Assembly (NCBI RefSeq): GCF_000213175.1
Contig: NW_009799179.1
Coordinates: 6,431,519-6,495,518 of the forward strand
From: Neurospora tetrasperma FGSC 2508
Lineage: Eukaryota > Ascomycota > Sordariomycetes > Sordariales > Sordariaceae
Direction: 5' to 3'
DNA length: 64,000 nucleotides
Position numbers and translations under genes: made by a program. Below, one piece after another: positions 44,451 to 57,319 of the stretch; the first letter of the stretch is position 1, and each line of letters opens with the position of its first letter. A model generated the notes under the pieces. That model worked only from the letters and a program-made list of their open reading frames with translations. It was not told the origin of the DNA and ran no database searches.

Positions 44451-46029
44451 GGGTAAGGTGCAGCCGCCGGAGAGGCTGCTCCGGCGCCGTCCCTGGGTTC
44501 CATTCTGTCTAGGGTAGTGCCCACCCCTTGTAGGGCCCCTCTCAGGGCAACAAGGAAACAATCAGGCCCTACGGTTGCGAGCAAAACTTGAAGTTTTACC
44601 TCCCTGTCAGGCACCACCTCTGGACCCTGTCAGGTACCGGGCACGAACCAGTATGAGCATGGAAAGCTTCGCAGCTTCCTTGTATGGCCACTCGAGTGCC
44701 AAAGATCGTCTGCGACGGAACCATCGGGTTTAAGTTACCCACAACACCATAGTACCTAGCTAGTGTACATATGTGTGATGGAACCCGGGGATCTCCCACA
44801 GCTGAGGGCAGTAGGGATGTACATTGTGCAGATGTGTGTATACTATGTACATCAAAGATAGGTACTCCCTACAATCCATATCGTATATATCACATCAATG
44901 ACTGACTAGCAGGTGCTGCTCGTTTGCGTGTGTCGTTCAGTGTACGGTTGTGATCTCACGATCTCTTCGCGGTATGAGCCCACTGGGTAGAAAGACCATT
45001 TGTACGCTAAGCTCGAAAGACGCACCAACGGCCAACGGTCGAACGGCAAGCACGATGTGCGCTGGTCGCCCGTGCTGTTAGGCTTCTACACTACTACTAA
45101 ATGAGATCCGCATGAGGCATTCAGGGTCCTGTCGTCGTGTTGGCGTCAGGGTCTAGAGTCTTTGACAGCCGATGTCGACGGCGCCGATGGGTGGGCGCAT
45201 ATCTACGTAGAGGTATGTGTATCAATACCTCGGTGATTCAAATGTGATGTAGGGTTAGCAGTGCTGTTCCAATCTATCGTTTTTTCCTTTCTCGCGGAAA
45301 CAAAATTGCCAATGTGCCTGATAGACGCCATTGATACACACAGTACGTGAGACTCGGATTTCAGATCAACATTTGTTTGAAAGCCACTTTGACAGGTTGT
45401 ATACTATGTACGCACGGTAGATCTCGATATTCCAACAAAAGGCGCGTTTTTCATTCCGGATCGGGATGGCCTCGGATTCCTTGGTCCCTTCCACCTGTCT
45501 ACCCGAGGCTGTTGGCCGAGCTGGCGCGGTAGGCTGGCATCAAAGGGTCGATCGGGATGAGGGTGTTGTGTCGGCCCGGTGCTATCGTCGTAGGTGGGAA
45601 GGAAGACATGGGGCCGGGCAACGTAACATGTATGCCATTTTTGTCTCTTGATGTATAGAGCGAAGTAGGCGGGCACATCCTGATACCGCATCTACGTGGT
45701 CGATATGAAAGCAAAGTCTAGACTACGGCACATAAAGCGATTCGACTGTTGTTCAAAAGGTACGGACTGCGAGCGTTCTTTGGGTCCCTTTGGCGTGTAT
45801 ACGGTTTCAAGTTTCCTTGGAACAAACTGGGGCATCGCACATGACGGAAATGACGAAAGGCTCTAGGAATCGGATCCAGGGTCTTCCATCGAAGTTTGAC
45901 ACGGTCGGCTGTCAGAGTGATTGAAGGATGAACGCTACCATTATGACGACAGATCGAGATTTTGGGCCTAGATCGAGACCTTTTGCATCGAGACCCTGAT
46001 TGACCGGGTCCTGCCAAGCGTGCTAAGCG

Positions 46030-46172
46030 GGCCAAGTGGGCGAAATGCGGGAAGCCCCACTTGGCCTGCGAACCGTCGGGGGCCGTGGCAGTTGTGGCAT
46101 GACATACTATGTAGATGTGAACAATAGTCCGGACACGATTATACCAAATCAGACCCAGTGAGTGTCCGGACT
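46030..46172. repeat. Two perfect 11-bp hairpins, the second followed by a T run
   Basis: Hairpin 1: GGCCAAGTGGG at 46030-46040 pairs with CCCACTTGGCC at 46056-46066 (15-nt loop). Hairpin 2: AGTCCGGACAC at 46126-46136 pairs with GTGTCCGGACT at 46162-46172 (25-nt loop), and is followed at once by eight or more T. A stem plus T run is the form of a polymerase III stop, but no A or B box is seen upstream. Confidence 0.6.
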
Positions 46173-49100
46173 TTTTTTTACTTCACACTAGCACTTCTCT
46201 TTTTCAGTACAGGTCAAACCTTTTCACCAGAGCACCGCATGCAGTCATTCCCGACACACTTGGTTGGATCTGGCTATTGGAGGGGCAGGCACACACGGCA
46301 CACAATCGGCACCACAGGGCAGTTACTATCACGCAAGCACTCTCACTAAAGTAATAACAAGGAACCTCGGAGGAAAGACGAGGAGCTCAGAGGAGATACC
46401 ACCGCTGTCACCGAGAAGTTACGGGACAACACACTGAATTTGAAAGTAGTAGATGGTTCAAATACGTCAAACAGCTGGAGACCGCACGGGAATTTTTATA
46501 TACATGGTTTTCTAGAATGATAAACCACCTCATCCATTCAGGCCCCTCGGCTCTAGCACAAGTGCGTGTCCTGCATAGTATGTATCACGTGTATGTAGGT
46601 TATGCTTGTGCTTGTGCCCGGGCTTTTCGGGGTTGCGATCCCTTGAACCCTTCCCCTCGCCTAAAAACGGGAGTCAAAGAGACGTGGCGGCTGTAGTGGA
46701 AGGCGCCGTGAAAGGGAGGGTCACGAAGGGAGAAAAAAAAAAAAAAGACTGTACTGAAGTGACTCGATTGCATTCCCGTAAGGCAGCCCCTGTCTGTAGT
46801 ATACTTGCACAGTACAAAGGATTAGTCCTCTCACCCTCATCATGATCGCTATATCGCGTCGCTTCCGTGTAATTGGGACCTTTCTTTAATAGACAAGCGG
46901 AGAATTGGACCCCTGACACAACCCCTCACATACGGCCGGAGCTTTTGTCCCTAAACTCTGGTGTTATTGCCTGACTATATCAGTTTTTGGCAACGGGCCA
47001 TTATGAACTGATATCTAACTCTCATCAGTCGAGTTTGAGTGTAAATATGGTTGAAGTTTGTACTTGAGATCTTGATTTCACGCCTACCTATCTTGATCCA
47101 TTGAGTCAGAAAAAAAGATGTCGGAGTACCTTCATGTAATTAGCTATTGGACTAAAATTCTCCCTAGTGCTACAAAGTAGAGCGGTATCAAGATAGGTCC
47201 ATGTTGTTTTCGAGACTAGTCAAAGCACTAGTAGATACGACCGTTTCTTACCAGGACTTGGGGATTTCAAATGCGGAGAATATGTACAGTGGGGTGGGGA
47301 CAAACATTTTGATGCGCGTGGACAGGGAAGGAACGACAGACGACGGCGGACTGTGCTTTTGATCTTTGCACTCAGAAGAGGGGAAATGAAGACAGCACAA
47401 CAATGGGTATGTACTATGTGGCCGCTACAATGATGACGTCTGCCACCCGAATGTTCAGCCTTTCGCGGAGCGTTTTCAGCCGCGCGTATAATGTCTGTAC
47501 AAACTAATGGAGCTATAGCCAGCGTAGTTATACCACTTCCTGCCGGAGCACAACTCCTCTTCAGCTACTTCTACGCACAACGTTAACTGCAGTGCATCTT
47601 CAACGCAAGGAAGCCGGATGGTCCGAGTTGGATCGAATGATAGACCCTTGGTCGTTCGTAAGGGATATAAGTGTACATGACTCCCTGTCTATAGCCGTTG
47701 CGCCCGATTGTTGTTAATGTCTCGTGGATAGTCTTGTCTCTCGTTCCTGGTTTCTACACGCTATGAATCAATGACAACAAATTCCTTCTTTAGGAGATCC
47801 GCGGCGGCCGTAATTTGACTACTTGTACATAACGAGCTATTAAAGTTGGTCTGCACATCAGCCAAGGTCCCTTGAGATGTGGATAGCTTGTCGCAGGCGG
47901 CTACACGTGTAAATACAAATGTATCGCCAGCTCGCTACTTGAGTAAGATTCGGAAAATATTCTGCCCAATTCTACGATAATAGTGTATATCAGCGTAGGC
48001 ATACTGTGCTCTGTGGACTACAGGTACCGTGCCGATTACGAAGCTATCGTGTGGACAGGCCATACTATACAGATTGCCAAGAACCTAAGGGCAATTCGCT
48101 CACTGTGTGCGGAGACGTTGCTGAGGCTCCGATGGCGTCCATTTCGGACAGGAACCAACGCATCTCTATTCTTTTCCACATGAGGCGCAGGGTTCAGGAG
48201 CCTCGATCGGTAACTTTCCGATTATTGGCTTGTCCATCGGCATTGCAATTCAGAATTCGTCCCTCAACTGGGGTAGCTCTGGGCCGCCCATGGCGATTTC
48301 TGGTACGACGAAGACCGACAGCCAGGAATTCATGAGAAGCTAAAGAAGTGGACAAGCAGATGGGCCAGTCGCGGTCCCTATTGCCCCGTAGCGTCGTCTT
48401 TGCTGTCTCCTGCCATGTTGGCTCTTGGTGGATTGGAATATCGAGATTATCGACAATTTTTGCACAACCGTGACAACCAACGCCGCGCCATCCCGGGGCT
48501 GTCAGTGCCACGTTACCAAATCGCTCGATCTCAAGCATCCATGAATCCATCCGTCTTCCAAGCTTTTGCTTTGCTGTGCTCCTCGTGATTTTCCCCTTGT
48601 GCCTATCTGTCTCAGCACCAACAGCCACTTTTCCATCCCTTTTGTTGTGCATCATGGCGATTTTCCCTGCCGATGGCCAACAACAAGGGATCACGAGTCA
48701 AAATTCCAAGGATACTGCCTCCAAACTCAGGGGTAAACGGGTTCAGAAGCTTGATGCGGCTATGTAGGTCTGGTATGTAGGTCCTGGGCAGGCCAGTGAC
48801 TTTATGAGGTCTTGCGAGACACAGACAGGCACACCAGCGGGAACATATGGCTGGCAGCTCCGAATCCTGGGTTTGACTGCGTTTTATTGTGTATATTCAC
48901 CTACCTGTGAGATTTCTGAATCTGAGGGCAGGTAACCAAACATCTTGTTTTCCGAGCAACGGAACCCTGCATTGATAACATGTGTGGCCTGCCTCCTCCA
49001 GTACAGTATCAGGGGTCCTACGAGTGCTGTGCAGGAGCTTGATAGCCACGCCGAGGTAGCAGATGAAGCTTCCCAATCCCACTATCACCAGAAGGTGTCA

Positions 49101-52100
49101 GCATGGAAAAGACGGAAATTGCCGATGCCGTTAAGATGCCGTATTGTTAAGCGTGTCCGCTTCTGGCCTGTTATGAGAAACAAAGCTGGGGTCCTTGCGC
49201 TGCCGCCGCTGACGTCATCCTATCAATTTTTTTCTTTTTTTTTTCCTCAAATATTGGCCTTTTTGCGCGAGCTGTACAATGGTCGGTTGTTGCCGTGGGA
49301 TGGGGAGCAGAGGGGACGGAGCGCGACACGCTAGCTGCATGTCTCTCTGAGCCCCAAGTCGTCTTTGACAGCCAGCAAGGTCTGGGATACCCTTGGCGAA
49401 TTCGATAGGGGCTCTAAACTATCAAGGAGGTGACTTGTAGTGGGAAAGTGTACCAGAAGGCCCGGGCCCGGTAGGAACTGCACTATGCTCAATGGGAATT
49501 CCCTCCGAAATTCCAAGCTGCCGCCGCCTAGTTTGGCTTGGAAGCTATCCCTGTACGGAGGAAGCATCTATTGGCACCCAAACAAGGTGTTGTTGAGGAG
49601 ATGCTGACTCGGTCTGGAAATGTCCATGATGATCGCCCACCACCCTGTTAGCCATGGCCGTCTAGGCGGTGCCATATTAGCTGCGATGTTGAAGGGTTTG
49701 GGAAGAAGGGGTGGAAGGATAGCTGGGGGAGAGGATCCAGATTTCAGCAAAGAGACGGGAGATATCGATTCACATCTCTGGTTTCCTGGCGATACCCAAA
49801 GCCGCAAGCCAGCAGCCAATCAATCGGCATCCTGGGGGGGAATCATACTACCTTCCCCGGGCCCCGGGCCCCGGGCCTCCGTGCGTGCGTGTGTCTGCTG
49901 CCAGCCCGTTGTCGCCTTGTACACTAGCAGACTGCATAATACTGAATGCTACAGGCGGGTGGCCTTGCGTGGTCTCGATGTACCTGATCTGCTCCTCCCC
50001 TAGACGCTCCCCACGATGATGTGCAAATCAAGGAAGCCACACCCATCCGTGTCTCCGGCGCTGATCCAGCTAGCAATGTAGTTTACAAAGTACCGGTGCT
50101 AGTGCCGAAAATGGGATTTCCCTTACTAGCGGAGCTGTTGCAACTTACCCAAATAGAGCTCTTTCATTTTTCTTTTATCTTTTTCATCTTTTTTTTTTTT
50201 TGATCCCTTTGATCCCTTTGATCACATCCTCAACAAGCATCCAACCCCAAGTTCCGTATCCCATCCAGATCGGACGGCCTCTTCAACACCAACCCAAGGA
50301 CCCTTATAAGTGGGCGGAACAAACGTATCATCTGGGGTATAAGACCTGGCTGGTATCCATATGGCGCTGCCATGGGAAAGAGGACCAAGACAGCGCCCAC
50401 AGGGCCCTCGCTCCTAAACGATTGTCGCACCGGAGAGGGCAAACGGTCGGTCGTGGGGAAGATGTAGCAAGAATTTCGTCATCGTTTCCAGTTCGTATAT
50501 CTTGGGGCAACCCAGAATTTTGCAGCTAGCTGAATTGGTCTCTAGGGCGACGCATGCCGCCGGGATGTCAGCCAAGCAGGGGTTGAGAGGATTGGATGAG
50601 TAGGCGTGAGCGGGGTGTGCAGGCTTAAGTTTTTGCAAAGGTTGGCTGTTGTCAAAAACGGGAATATAAGCGTAATGATTATGTTACGGCAACTGTGACA
50701 GAACATCAATTAGCCTGCGGGAAGACCCTCTCTTGTAGGGTACCTGGAGTCGACATGATCCTTTGCACAACAGACACCGTTCCTTTTTCTCTGCATATTT
50801 TCAAACGCGGCCTGAGTGTGATGTCTGAATTCGCACAAAGGCCTGCAAAACCGCGCTGCTGCGTGCCATTCGAACATGCTTCCCGTACTACAACCAGTTT
50901 GGACTTTTGCCGTATGTTTGCAGTCCCTTCGTGTCGGGGAGTCATGCAACGAATACACACAGGATTTTACTTACTAGCGTTGGTTCTTTTTTTTTTTTTT
51001 TTTCCGTCCAGGTCATCGCTCGTGTCGCAAGCCAAGGTGCTGCTGGGAAAGTGAGTGGAGAGACAAGACGATGCCGGTGATGGTCGATGCGACTAACGAT
51101 GGGCGCGGCGATGCGATGCCTGGACGGGGCGATGGCCGGACAGTGCCAACATTATTCCATAAACGGTGAGTTGGCGGGATACGCCCTTATACTGTGCTGC
51201 CCTCAGCACTGCGCAGCGCTGGAGGGAGACGGGAGGTACGTACCTGAGCGGTACCTACGGGAATACCTGACAGATTACGGTCTCAGGAACACACTGGAAG
51301 GTACCGTAGGGAGTAGCTGCCCGGTTCGCAGGGATCTTCACGCCTGGCGGCTGCTCAACCTGCAGCCCCTCGCTGCGCTCGCTGGCCGTCCGCAACAATG
51401 GCACAATCTAGGAAACACACCCCTGCGCGATGGACGCCAAGTGGGTTCCCAGGATGCAAGACGGATTGAGAATGGGGTTTGAGCGCGCCCGGTCACTTTC
51501 CCATGTCGGATGTCCGCCAGCCCGCCTGAGCGACGCACCAGCGACCGACCGAGAGCTCATCGTGCCTCCCTTTATTAACACCGGCTGTCCCGTGCCTTCC
51601 GTGCCTTCCTTCACTTCATAAAAAAGGGTTCATTATCCAGCCTCTCCTCCTCTTCGTTCCTGTCTTCATCTTCTGCTCGCTACTCCATCCAAGAAGCATT
51701 CATCCTCACCGTCCGTCTCATCCGTCCACAGGACCGCCGACTTCTTCGCCCACCCATCTTAGGAGTATACATACAGTTACCACATCCAGTCAACAACAAA
51801 CGACAAAGACAAATACAGATCTCGGTCCTACCTTTACCGACCCATTGCATTCACCACACATTACCCAGGACAGAATCGGTGGTTAGAGCTTTGAGCTTTT
51901 TTTCCCGACATTCGGCCACCGACAGCGAAAAGTTTTCAGCGCGGGCCATTTTACCTAAGCGTCTAGCTACATTGCACCGCCTTTTCTGAGAGCCTCACGG
52001 AAGCAAACCAACGACGGTCCAAACTTGCTTCGGAAGTTGTGTGCTGCGCCTGTTCTCAGCCAGAGTAACTTTTTCTCATCAGCTTGTAACTTTTTTGGTC

Positions 52101-52231
52101 TTCTGCAATCCATTCGGTTCTTTTCCGCCGACGTCGATCCTCCGCCTTCCCCCGAGTCCACAATTATTGGACCGTCTCCGCCCCATCTTTATCCGTCATC
52201 CGGCCTTGCTTTGCGCGCTACCGCTACCATC

Positions 52232-53095
52232 ATGTTCGCCAGGGACGCCAATGGACACACTGTCCAGCTCCTCAACGATGATGAGCCTCAAAAAGCTCCC
52301 CAGGTCCAGTATCAGCCCATGCCTTACCGCGCGCCATCCAGCTTTGGACAACCCTACCACCCCGCCTTGACCAGGAGTATCTCGTCGTCACCAAACACTC
52401 CAGAGCTGCTTCGATCCGACTCCTATGACTCTCAAATGAGCAACGAGCCCATCTCTCCCATGACTCCCATCTATGACTATAGCCGGGGTTACCCTATCGA
52501 TACTCGGCCCTACGAGGACTACTCCGACGCTCACAGCTACATTGGTGCGAAGAGGCCGCGCACCATGAGCGACAGCAGGTCCATGTCTTATGAGGATGAC
52601 GCTGCCAGCCCGGCAGCCACCGAAAGGGCCGGCAAGCGCTATCCGTGCAGGTATCGGGACAGCCATGGTTGTGAGAAGACCTTCACTACATCCGGCCATG
52701 CTTCGAGGCATTCCAAGATTCACACTGCCGAAAAGGCTGTCCCTTGCTCGTTTCAAGGCTGCACCAAGAAGTTCACACGGGCCGACAACATGAAGCAGCA
52801 TCTGGAAACACACTACAAGGACAAGTCGCGCTCATCTGCCCGGCCATCTCTAGCTGGAGAGCGCAAGCCTTCTTCCTCAGGAAAGTCCTCCCGATCCAAG
52901 TCAACAACATCAGTAACAACCGTCGCCGCTGCCGCTAGCCCGGTCACACTACCACTCACACCTGGGGTTGGGAGTGCCTGGGACATGCGTGGACTTAACC
53001 TTCCTCTTCTGAGTCCCTCGGTCGCCGTGCCAACGCCGAGTAGCGGGCTAGACGCTCTGGCTATGGCAGTCGCCTGCCAAGAAGGGTCTTCTTAG
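52232..53095 (+). CDS. flbC: C2H2 zinc-finger transcription factor, FlbC-like
   Basis: A single exon of 287 aa starting at the first ATG in about 720 bases (CCATCATGTTC). Residues 1-135 are disordered, with Tyr/Pro/Ser-rich segments (LTRSISSSPNTPELLRSDSY) and a possible nuclear signal (AKRPR). Finger 1 has C139, C147, H160 and H164, an unusual seven-residue Cys-Cys spacing. Finger 2 is canonical, with C172, C177, H190 and H194. The linker HTAEKAVPC and the sequence KTFTTSGHASRHSKIH match the FlbC family of conidiation regulators. A basic Ser-rich segment (residues 199-232) and a short hydrophobic Leu/Pro C-terminus follow. In Aspergillus FlbC activates development genes such as brlA; brlA itself is not general in Sordariomycetes, so targets here are unknown. 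The family call rests on remembered motifs. Confidence 0.8.
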   Translation: MFARDANGHTVQLLNDDEPQKAPQVQYQPMPYRAPSSFGQPYHPALTRSISSSPNTPELLRSDSYDSQMSNEPISPMTPIYDYSRGYPIDTRPYEDYSDAHSYIGAKRPRTMSDSRSMSYEDDAASPAATERAGKRYPCRYRDSHGCEKTFTTSGHASRHSKIHTAEKAVPCSFQGCTKKFTRADNMKQHLETHYKDKSRSSARPSLAGERKPSSSGKSSRSKSTTSVTTVAAAASPVTLPLTPGVGSAWDMRGLNLPLLSPSVAVPTPSSGLDALAMAVACQEGSS

Positions 53096-54419
53096 TCAAC
53101 TCTACATTTTAATATGACCCTTTTTTTCCCCTTTCAAATCTGCGTCTGTATTTCTCGGAGGATTGAGCATTTGTGTCTCGCCACTGCCAGCTGACAGGCG
53201 TGTTTGCTGTCAGACATGACGTTCCCGCCGCGCTTTCGCTTTTATGACGCGGGTTCTCACATTTCCGTTGTCTTGGATCCTATGGGGAATGGTACAAAAC
53301 AACCCTCACTCTATTCTCTTGTGTTGCGAAGCATGCAATATCTTACTGGGGTCGGTACTTGTCAAAAAGGCCTTTTTATGCCTGGGATTATACACTTACA
53401 ATTTAGAGGTCATGTACACGCATGGTGGAGACCTTTTTTTCTTCTTTTTTTCTTTTTCATTTTCTTGCATTCAATCATCAACATGAACTGGGATTAGGCA
53501 ACATGGAAGAGGGCAAGGGGTATATTTGCTTAGGGTACGGCGCAATCAGGGGTGAAGTTGTTTCTTCTCGTCATCTATCCGACAACAGACCGATCAGGAT
53601 GGTGGCCGTATGGAATGAGTGGCTTGGCGTTCTACTGTCCAAGTGTATCAATTTTAGGGTTTGCAACTGGCATTGATATCCTCTTCTTGGTTACACAATA
53701 AACACAGCGTCTTATATAGTTGAAAGACCAATAACAAACTTGACAAATTGTCCATACATACAATACTTTTCCTATGATGACGCTAGTCTCTTCCCTTGTG
53801 ATCAACAGGTAATGTTACTCCGTCTATGGGCATAGCTAGCACGGGCTTATCTGTCTTCTAGGAAACTCGTTCCAGGGTAAGTACGCAAAATATTTATCAA
53901 GAGGTAGGTCATAATTCATTACCAAGATGCTAGGTGCAGGATAGCTACTCTTCCACCCTTCTAACCTTCTGGCGTATAAGGCGAAGACCGTGCATCAACA
54001 TGTAGATGTGTCGTCGTTTTTCGTCTGTTACTCGTAAAAGGTCCTGCACCTGCATCTGCACACTGTTACAGGCAGATATATTTAGCGGTAGATGCTTACT
54101 CCTGGCTGGAGCTGGCACCTCAACGTGCTTTGCAAAGAAATAGACGCATGTATGCAGGCCTAACTGAGCGTTTCGTTTCATCTGAACCCTATTTTCCAAG
54201 ATGGATCTCGAGAAACTTTGGTCAATGCATGTGCTTTATTACTTTTTCAACATGCTTGACCTCCCAAAGGCGTCGATGTCCAACAAACTGAACTTGCCCG
54301 CTCTCATTCCAACCGAGTCTCCGTTTCCTCTCTCAACTTGAACTTCTTTCTGCCCAAATCGAAGTTTCCTCCCCCCTTCTATCGAAAACCCCCCATCCAC
54401 CACCACGCACTGCACCACC
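53096..54419. other. Convergent 3' intergenic region
   Basis: It contains the 3' UTRs of the FlbC-like and acetate kinase genes. A T-rich stretch at about 53435-53462 yields a spurious small frame. No gene, RNA or repeat is supported. Confidence 0.6.
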
Positions 54420-55935
54420 TCATCGCCAAAATTCCCCATCCTCGGCACATGCCCTCGCCATCTCAAACTGCTCGTCAGTCTTGCAAACCAAAACCCTATG
54501 CTCTCTCCCATCTCTTTTCCCCTTCTTTGAGTTTGGAGGAGCAATTTCGATAACATCATGACTATCATCCAACTCCTCTTTGACCCTCGTCTCATTCGCC
54601 TCCTTATCTACGGGTCCAAACCCAAGACAGCTAACCTGCTCAACGACCGCTGCCCGCAGCCGATCGCTCTTCTCACCGATGCCGCCGGCGAACACGAGTG
54701 CGTCGACTTGTCCTTGGAGCGAGACGTAGTATGAGCCAATGAAGGCGCAGATGCGTTCGACGAAGATGTCGAATGCTAGACGCATTTTGGCGACTTCTTC
54801 CGGAGATAGATGGGAGGTGGTGTCTGAAGAGGAGGGGTCCAAAGCGGCGGTGATGGTGCCAAAGTTGGTGGTGCCCGTCAGAGCTTTCCAGCCGGATTGC
54901 TTGTTGAGGATCTCTTCGGCTCGGGAGATGTGGAGATCTTTCGTGGAGGCCGGAGAGAGCTTGCCTACGTCGCTGGCGTAATGGAAGACAAGACTGGAAG
55001 AGGGGTGGGAAAAGACGGATTAGTTTGGGGAAAGAAAGGGATTGTGGAAGATGAGATCTCTGGGGGGCAGGAATAAAATAGGACAAAGCGGAAACTAACC
55101 TAGGATCGACACTCCCGCTTCTCGTGGCACCAGGAAGTCCAGCTAGGGGAGTCAATCCCATGCTGTTATCAAGGCTCTTTCCGCCCTTGATGGCGCACGC
55201 ACTCGCTCCGGATCCGAGATGGAGAGCAATGATGTTGACGTCTTCGACCTTCTTACCCAAAAACTCGGCGGTGGCACGGGTGATGAAGGCGTAGCTGATG
55301 CCGTGGAAGCCGTACTTCCTTAGATGGTTGTTCCGCGCGATGTCCTGGTTGATGGGGTACGTCCGGATGTGCTCGGGGATGGTGTGGTGAAATTGGCTGT
55401 CGAAGCAGGCGATATTAAAGGTCGTCTTGGGCATGTCGCTCATGCAGCGGTGGACGATGACGAGGCTGGTGGAGTTGTGCAGCGGCGCCAGGTCGTTTAG
55501 CTTCTCGAGGTTGTGGTAGGTTTCGTCCGAGATCAGCTTGGGCCGCACAAAGTCTCCGCCGTGAACAATGCGGTGGCAGATGTAGGCGATGTCCTCCTTG
55601 CTGCTGATCTCGGGGACACCATTGTCGTCGATCAAGGCCTTGACGAGGATATCGAAGGCATCGGCTTGAGTGGACACCTTTTGATCTTTGATTTCCTCGT
55701 CGTTGATTACTTTCTCGCCATGCCGTGTGTATCGAAGGGTGGGAGGTGGTGCGGTCAGGCCGCTTATTTGGGCTTCGGCAAGCTGGATGGGCGCTTGGCC
55801 GAAGAGAGCGCTGTAGGCTGAGATCTTGACGGAGGAGGACCCAGCATTGACTGAGAGGACAATCTTCTTCATCTTAGCTGATGTACTCTGGAGGCTGTTA
55901 AGCATCGGACGGTGAATATCTTCGACGTCCTTCAT
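54420..55935 (-). CDS. ackA: Acetate kinase (EC 2.7.2.1)
   Basis: Exons (minus strand) 55935..55100 and 54993..54420 give 469 aa; the 106-nt intron has donor GTTAGT, branch ACTAATC and acceptor CAG. Reaction: acetyl phosphate + ADP <-> acetate + ATP. Motifs in order: VNAGSSSVK, CHRIVHGG, DLAPLHN, FDSQFHHTIPE, YGFHGISYAF, LHLGSGASACAIKGGKSLDN, TRSGSVDPSLVFHYASD across the intron, FDIFVERICAFIGSY and FAGGIGEKS. These are the phosphate, sugar and adenine sites of the acetate/sugar kinase fold, all present. The family normally begins MK-x-VLSVNAGSSS, which points to the ATG at 55872 (448 aa); the upstream ATG at 55935 has the better context (cccaccATG) and adds 21 residues. In filamentous fungi this enzyme is thought to work with phosphoketolase, which is not in the window. 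C-terminal part has a lysine/acidic insertion (NSKKGKRDGREHR). Confidence 0.93.
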
Positions 55936-57319
55936 GGTGGGCTACGATGTGGAAGCAGAGGTTAGTGCTTCTTCTAGTTCCTCGGTTATTGATGAGGTCG
56001 GCGTCCTGGAGTCGTGGTATCGCCAGGGCAGAGGAGCATGTGAGGATGGTGAGACGGGTTCACCAGTGAGCGAGAATGGCGTCTTATTTCAACCTTTATT
56101 CGAGCGCTGAACACACACACACACCTTTAGCGGCCCGTCTTCCTTGTGTGTTGGACCATGACGACATGTCATAGTGCTTGGTTCGGCTCGTCTAGATAAA
56201 GGAAGGATTGACGGCCCGCTAGTGTATAAACATTGTACACCGACGTCCCCGGCCCAACAAGTCATAACGTTTGGCATCTCCTGCTTCTTCCATGATTGGA
56301 TGAAGTGGCATAAAGGACCGACAGATCGCTCTTGAGCTCCTATGCTGTAGTGTACACTACTATTAAGCGGTGGGTACGAGCCAGTGTCGGTTGTGGTGGG
56401 GTAATAATGTAAGTGGTCTGATAGCTGACAGTATTCGAGTTGCATGACGTCGACGGCCTCATGGCCGAGCTTTTCTGGTAAGCGGGAGTTTTGGAGCGCA
56501 TGCGGAGAAAGTGGGGGATCCCATGCTGTTCCCCGCACCAAAATTCTGGTTGACATCATTCAAATCAGGGGTTGGTGCTTTTGTTAGTGCAGCCCTACCC
56601 GCCTAGGCGGTTCGTCTTAAATGCTTCATTTCGGTTTAGCTCCACCAACTCCTAGGCTTTGAACTTCAACATGAGATTGCCTTTTACCTTTCCAAAACTG
56701 AATTTTATGTTGCTGGGTGGTTTTCGTGATGAGAGCTTTGCTCAGAATGCTCATAGAGAAATCTTGTGCAATGGCGTTAATGAGTAAAGTATGGACAGAT
56801 TAGGCCTGGACTATCAACATCTCCTATTGCATAGCTACTGACTATCTGTAAGTGAAAACCAGGATCAAATATGTTACTGATCATTTGGATTTTGGAAAAG
56901 TGTCAGAAATAGCTATTGCTTGTCAGAATTTCTTGAATCTTGTGCAGTGAAGGTCCAAGTTTGGATTGCATACTCTCGTTTGGCGAGTTGGCACGCTGTT
57001 ACCGACAGTTCTTAAGGTAAAACCCTAACCCTGACACAGAGATACGACAGCCACTGCATTGATGTGCCATCAAAACCTTGCTGCCAAGTGCGGACAGGCC
57101 GCCGCACATTTCAACTAGGCAAACCCCGTGCAAGCCCGTCCTACTGAATGTCCGTCCGGGGATAAGCAATTCAATGTCCGTCGTTCACTTCGTTGCTTAA
57201 CGCTGTTAGGTATCACTCTCACGGCTGCTACAACCATCGCGCTCCTAGGCAACACCTCATGTCGCAATCCGCATGTCTATTGAACGTGATCAATCCCTTG
57301 CGTAGGTGGTTATTCCATC
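55936..57319. other. Divergent intergenic region
   Basis: Upstream of both acetate kinase (minus) and the HTH gene (plus). The portion 56600-56960 is visibly more AT-rich than its surroundings. A small palindrome CGCCTAGGCG lies at about 56599-56608. A CCCTAACCCTGA stretch near 57022 is too short to be a telomere relic. No gene is supported. Confidence 0.55.

Larger units (their letters stand above)
43966..52231. other. Gene-free tract, right part, up to the FlbC-like gene
   Basis: Contains an inverted-repeat element (44217-44450), two strong hairpins (46030-46066 and 46126-46172), a GGGCCCC run at about 49857-49877, and T tracts at about 50188-50200 and 50987-51003. Frames in this tract are short, overlap on both strands and have no motif. 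The last 720 bases before the FlbC-like start contain no ATG and are probably its long 5' leader; an ATAAAAAAG at 51618-51626 could act as a TATA-like element. Confidence 0.55.

Noticed and set aside
46126-46180. Polymerase III gene ending in the T run
   Set aside because: Only the stem and T run are visible; A and B boxes are missing, so no RNA gene is called.
48194-48694. Minus-strand frame of 166 codons in the gene-free tract
   Set aside because: Composition is not protein-like, overlaps an opposite-strand frame, no family match from memory.
57015-57035. CCCTAACCCTGA as interstitial telomere repeat
   Set aside because: Less than two full units; expected by chance.
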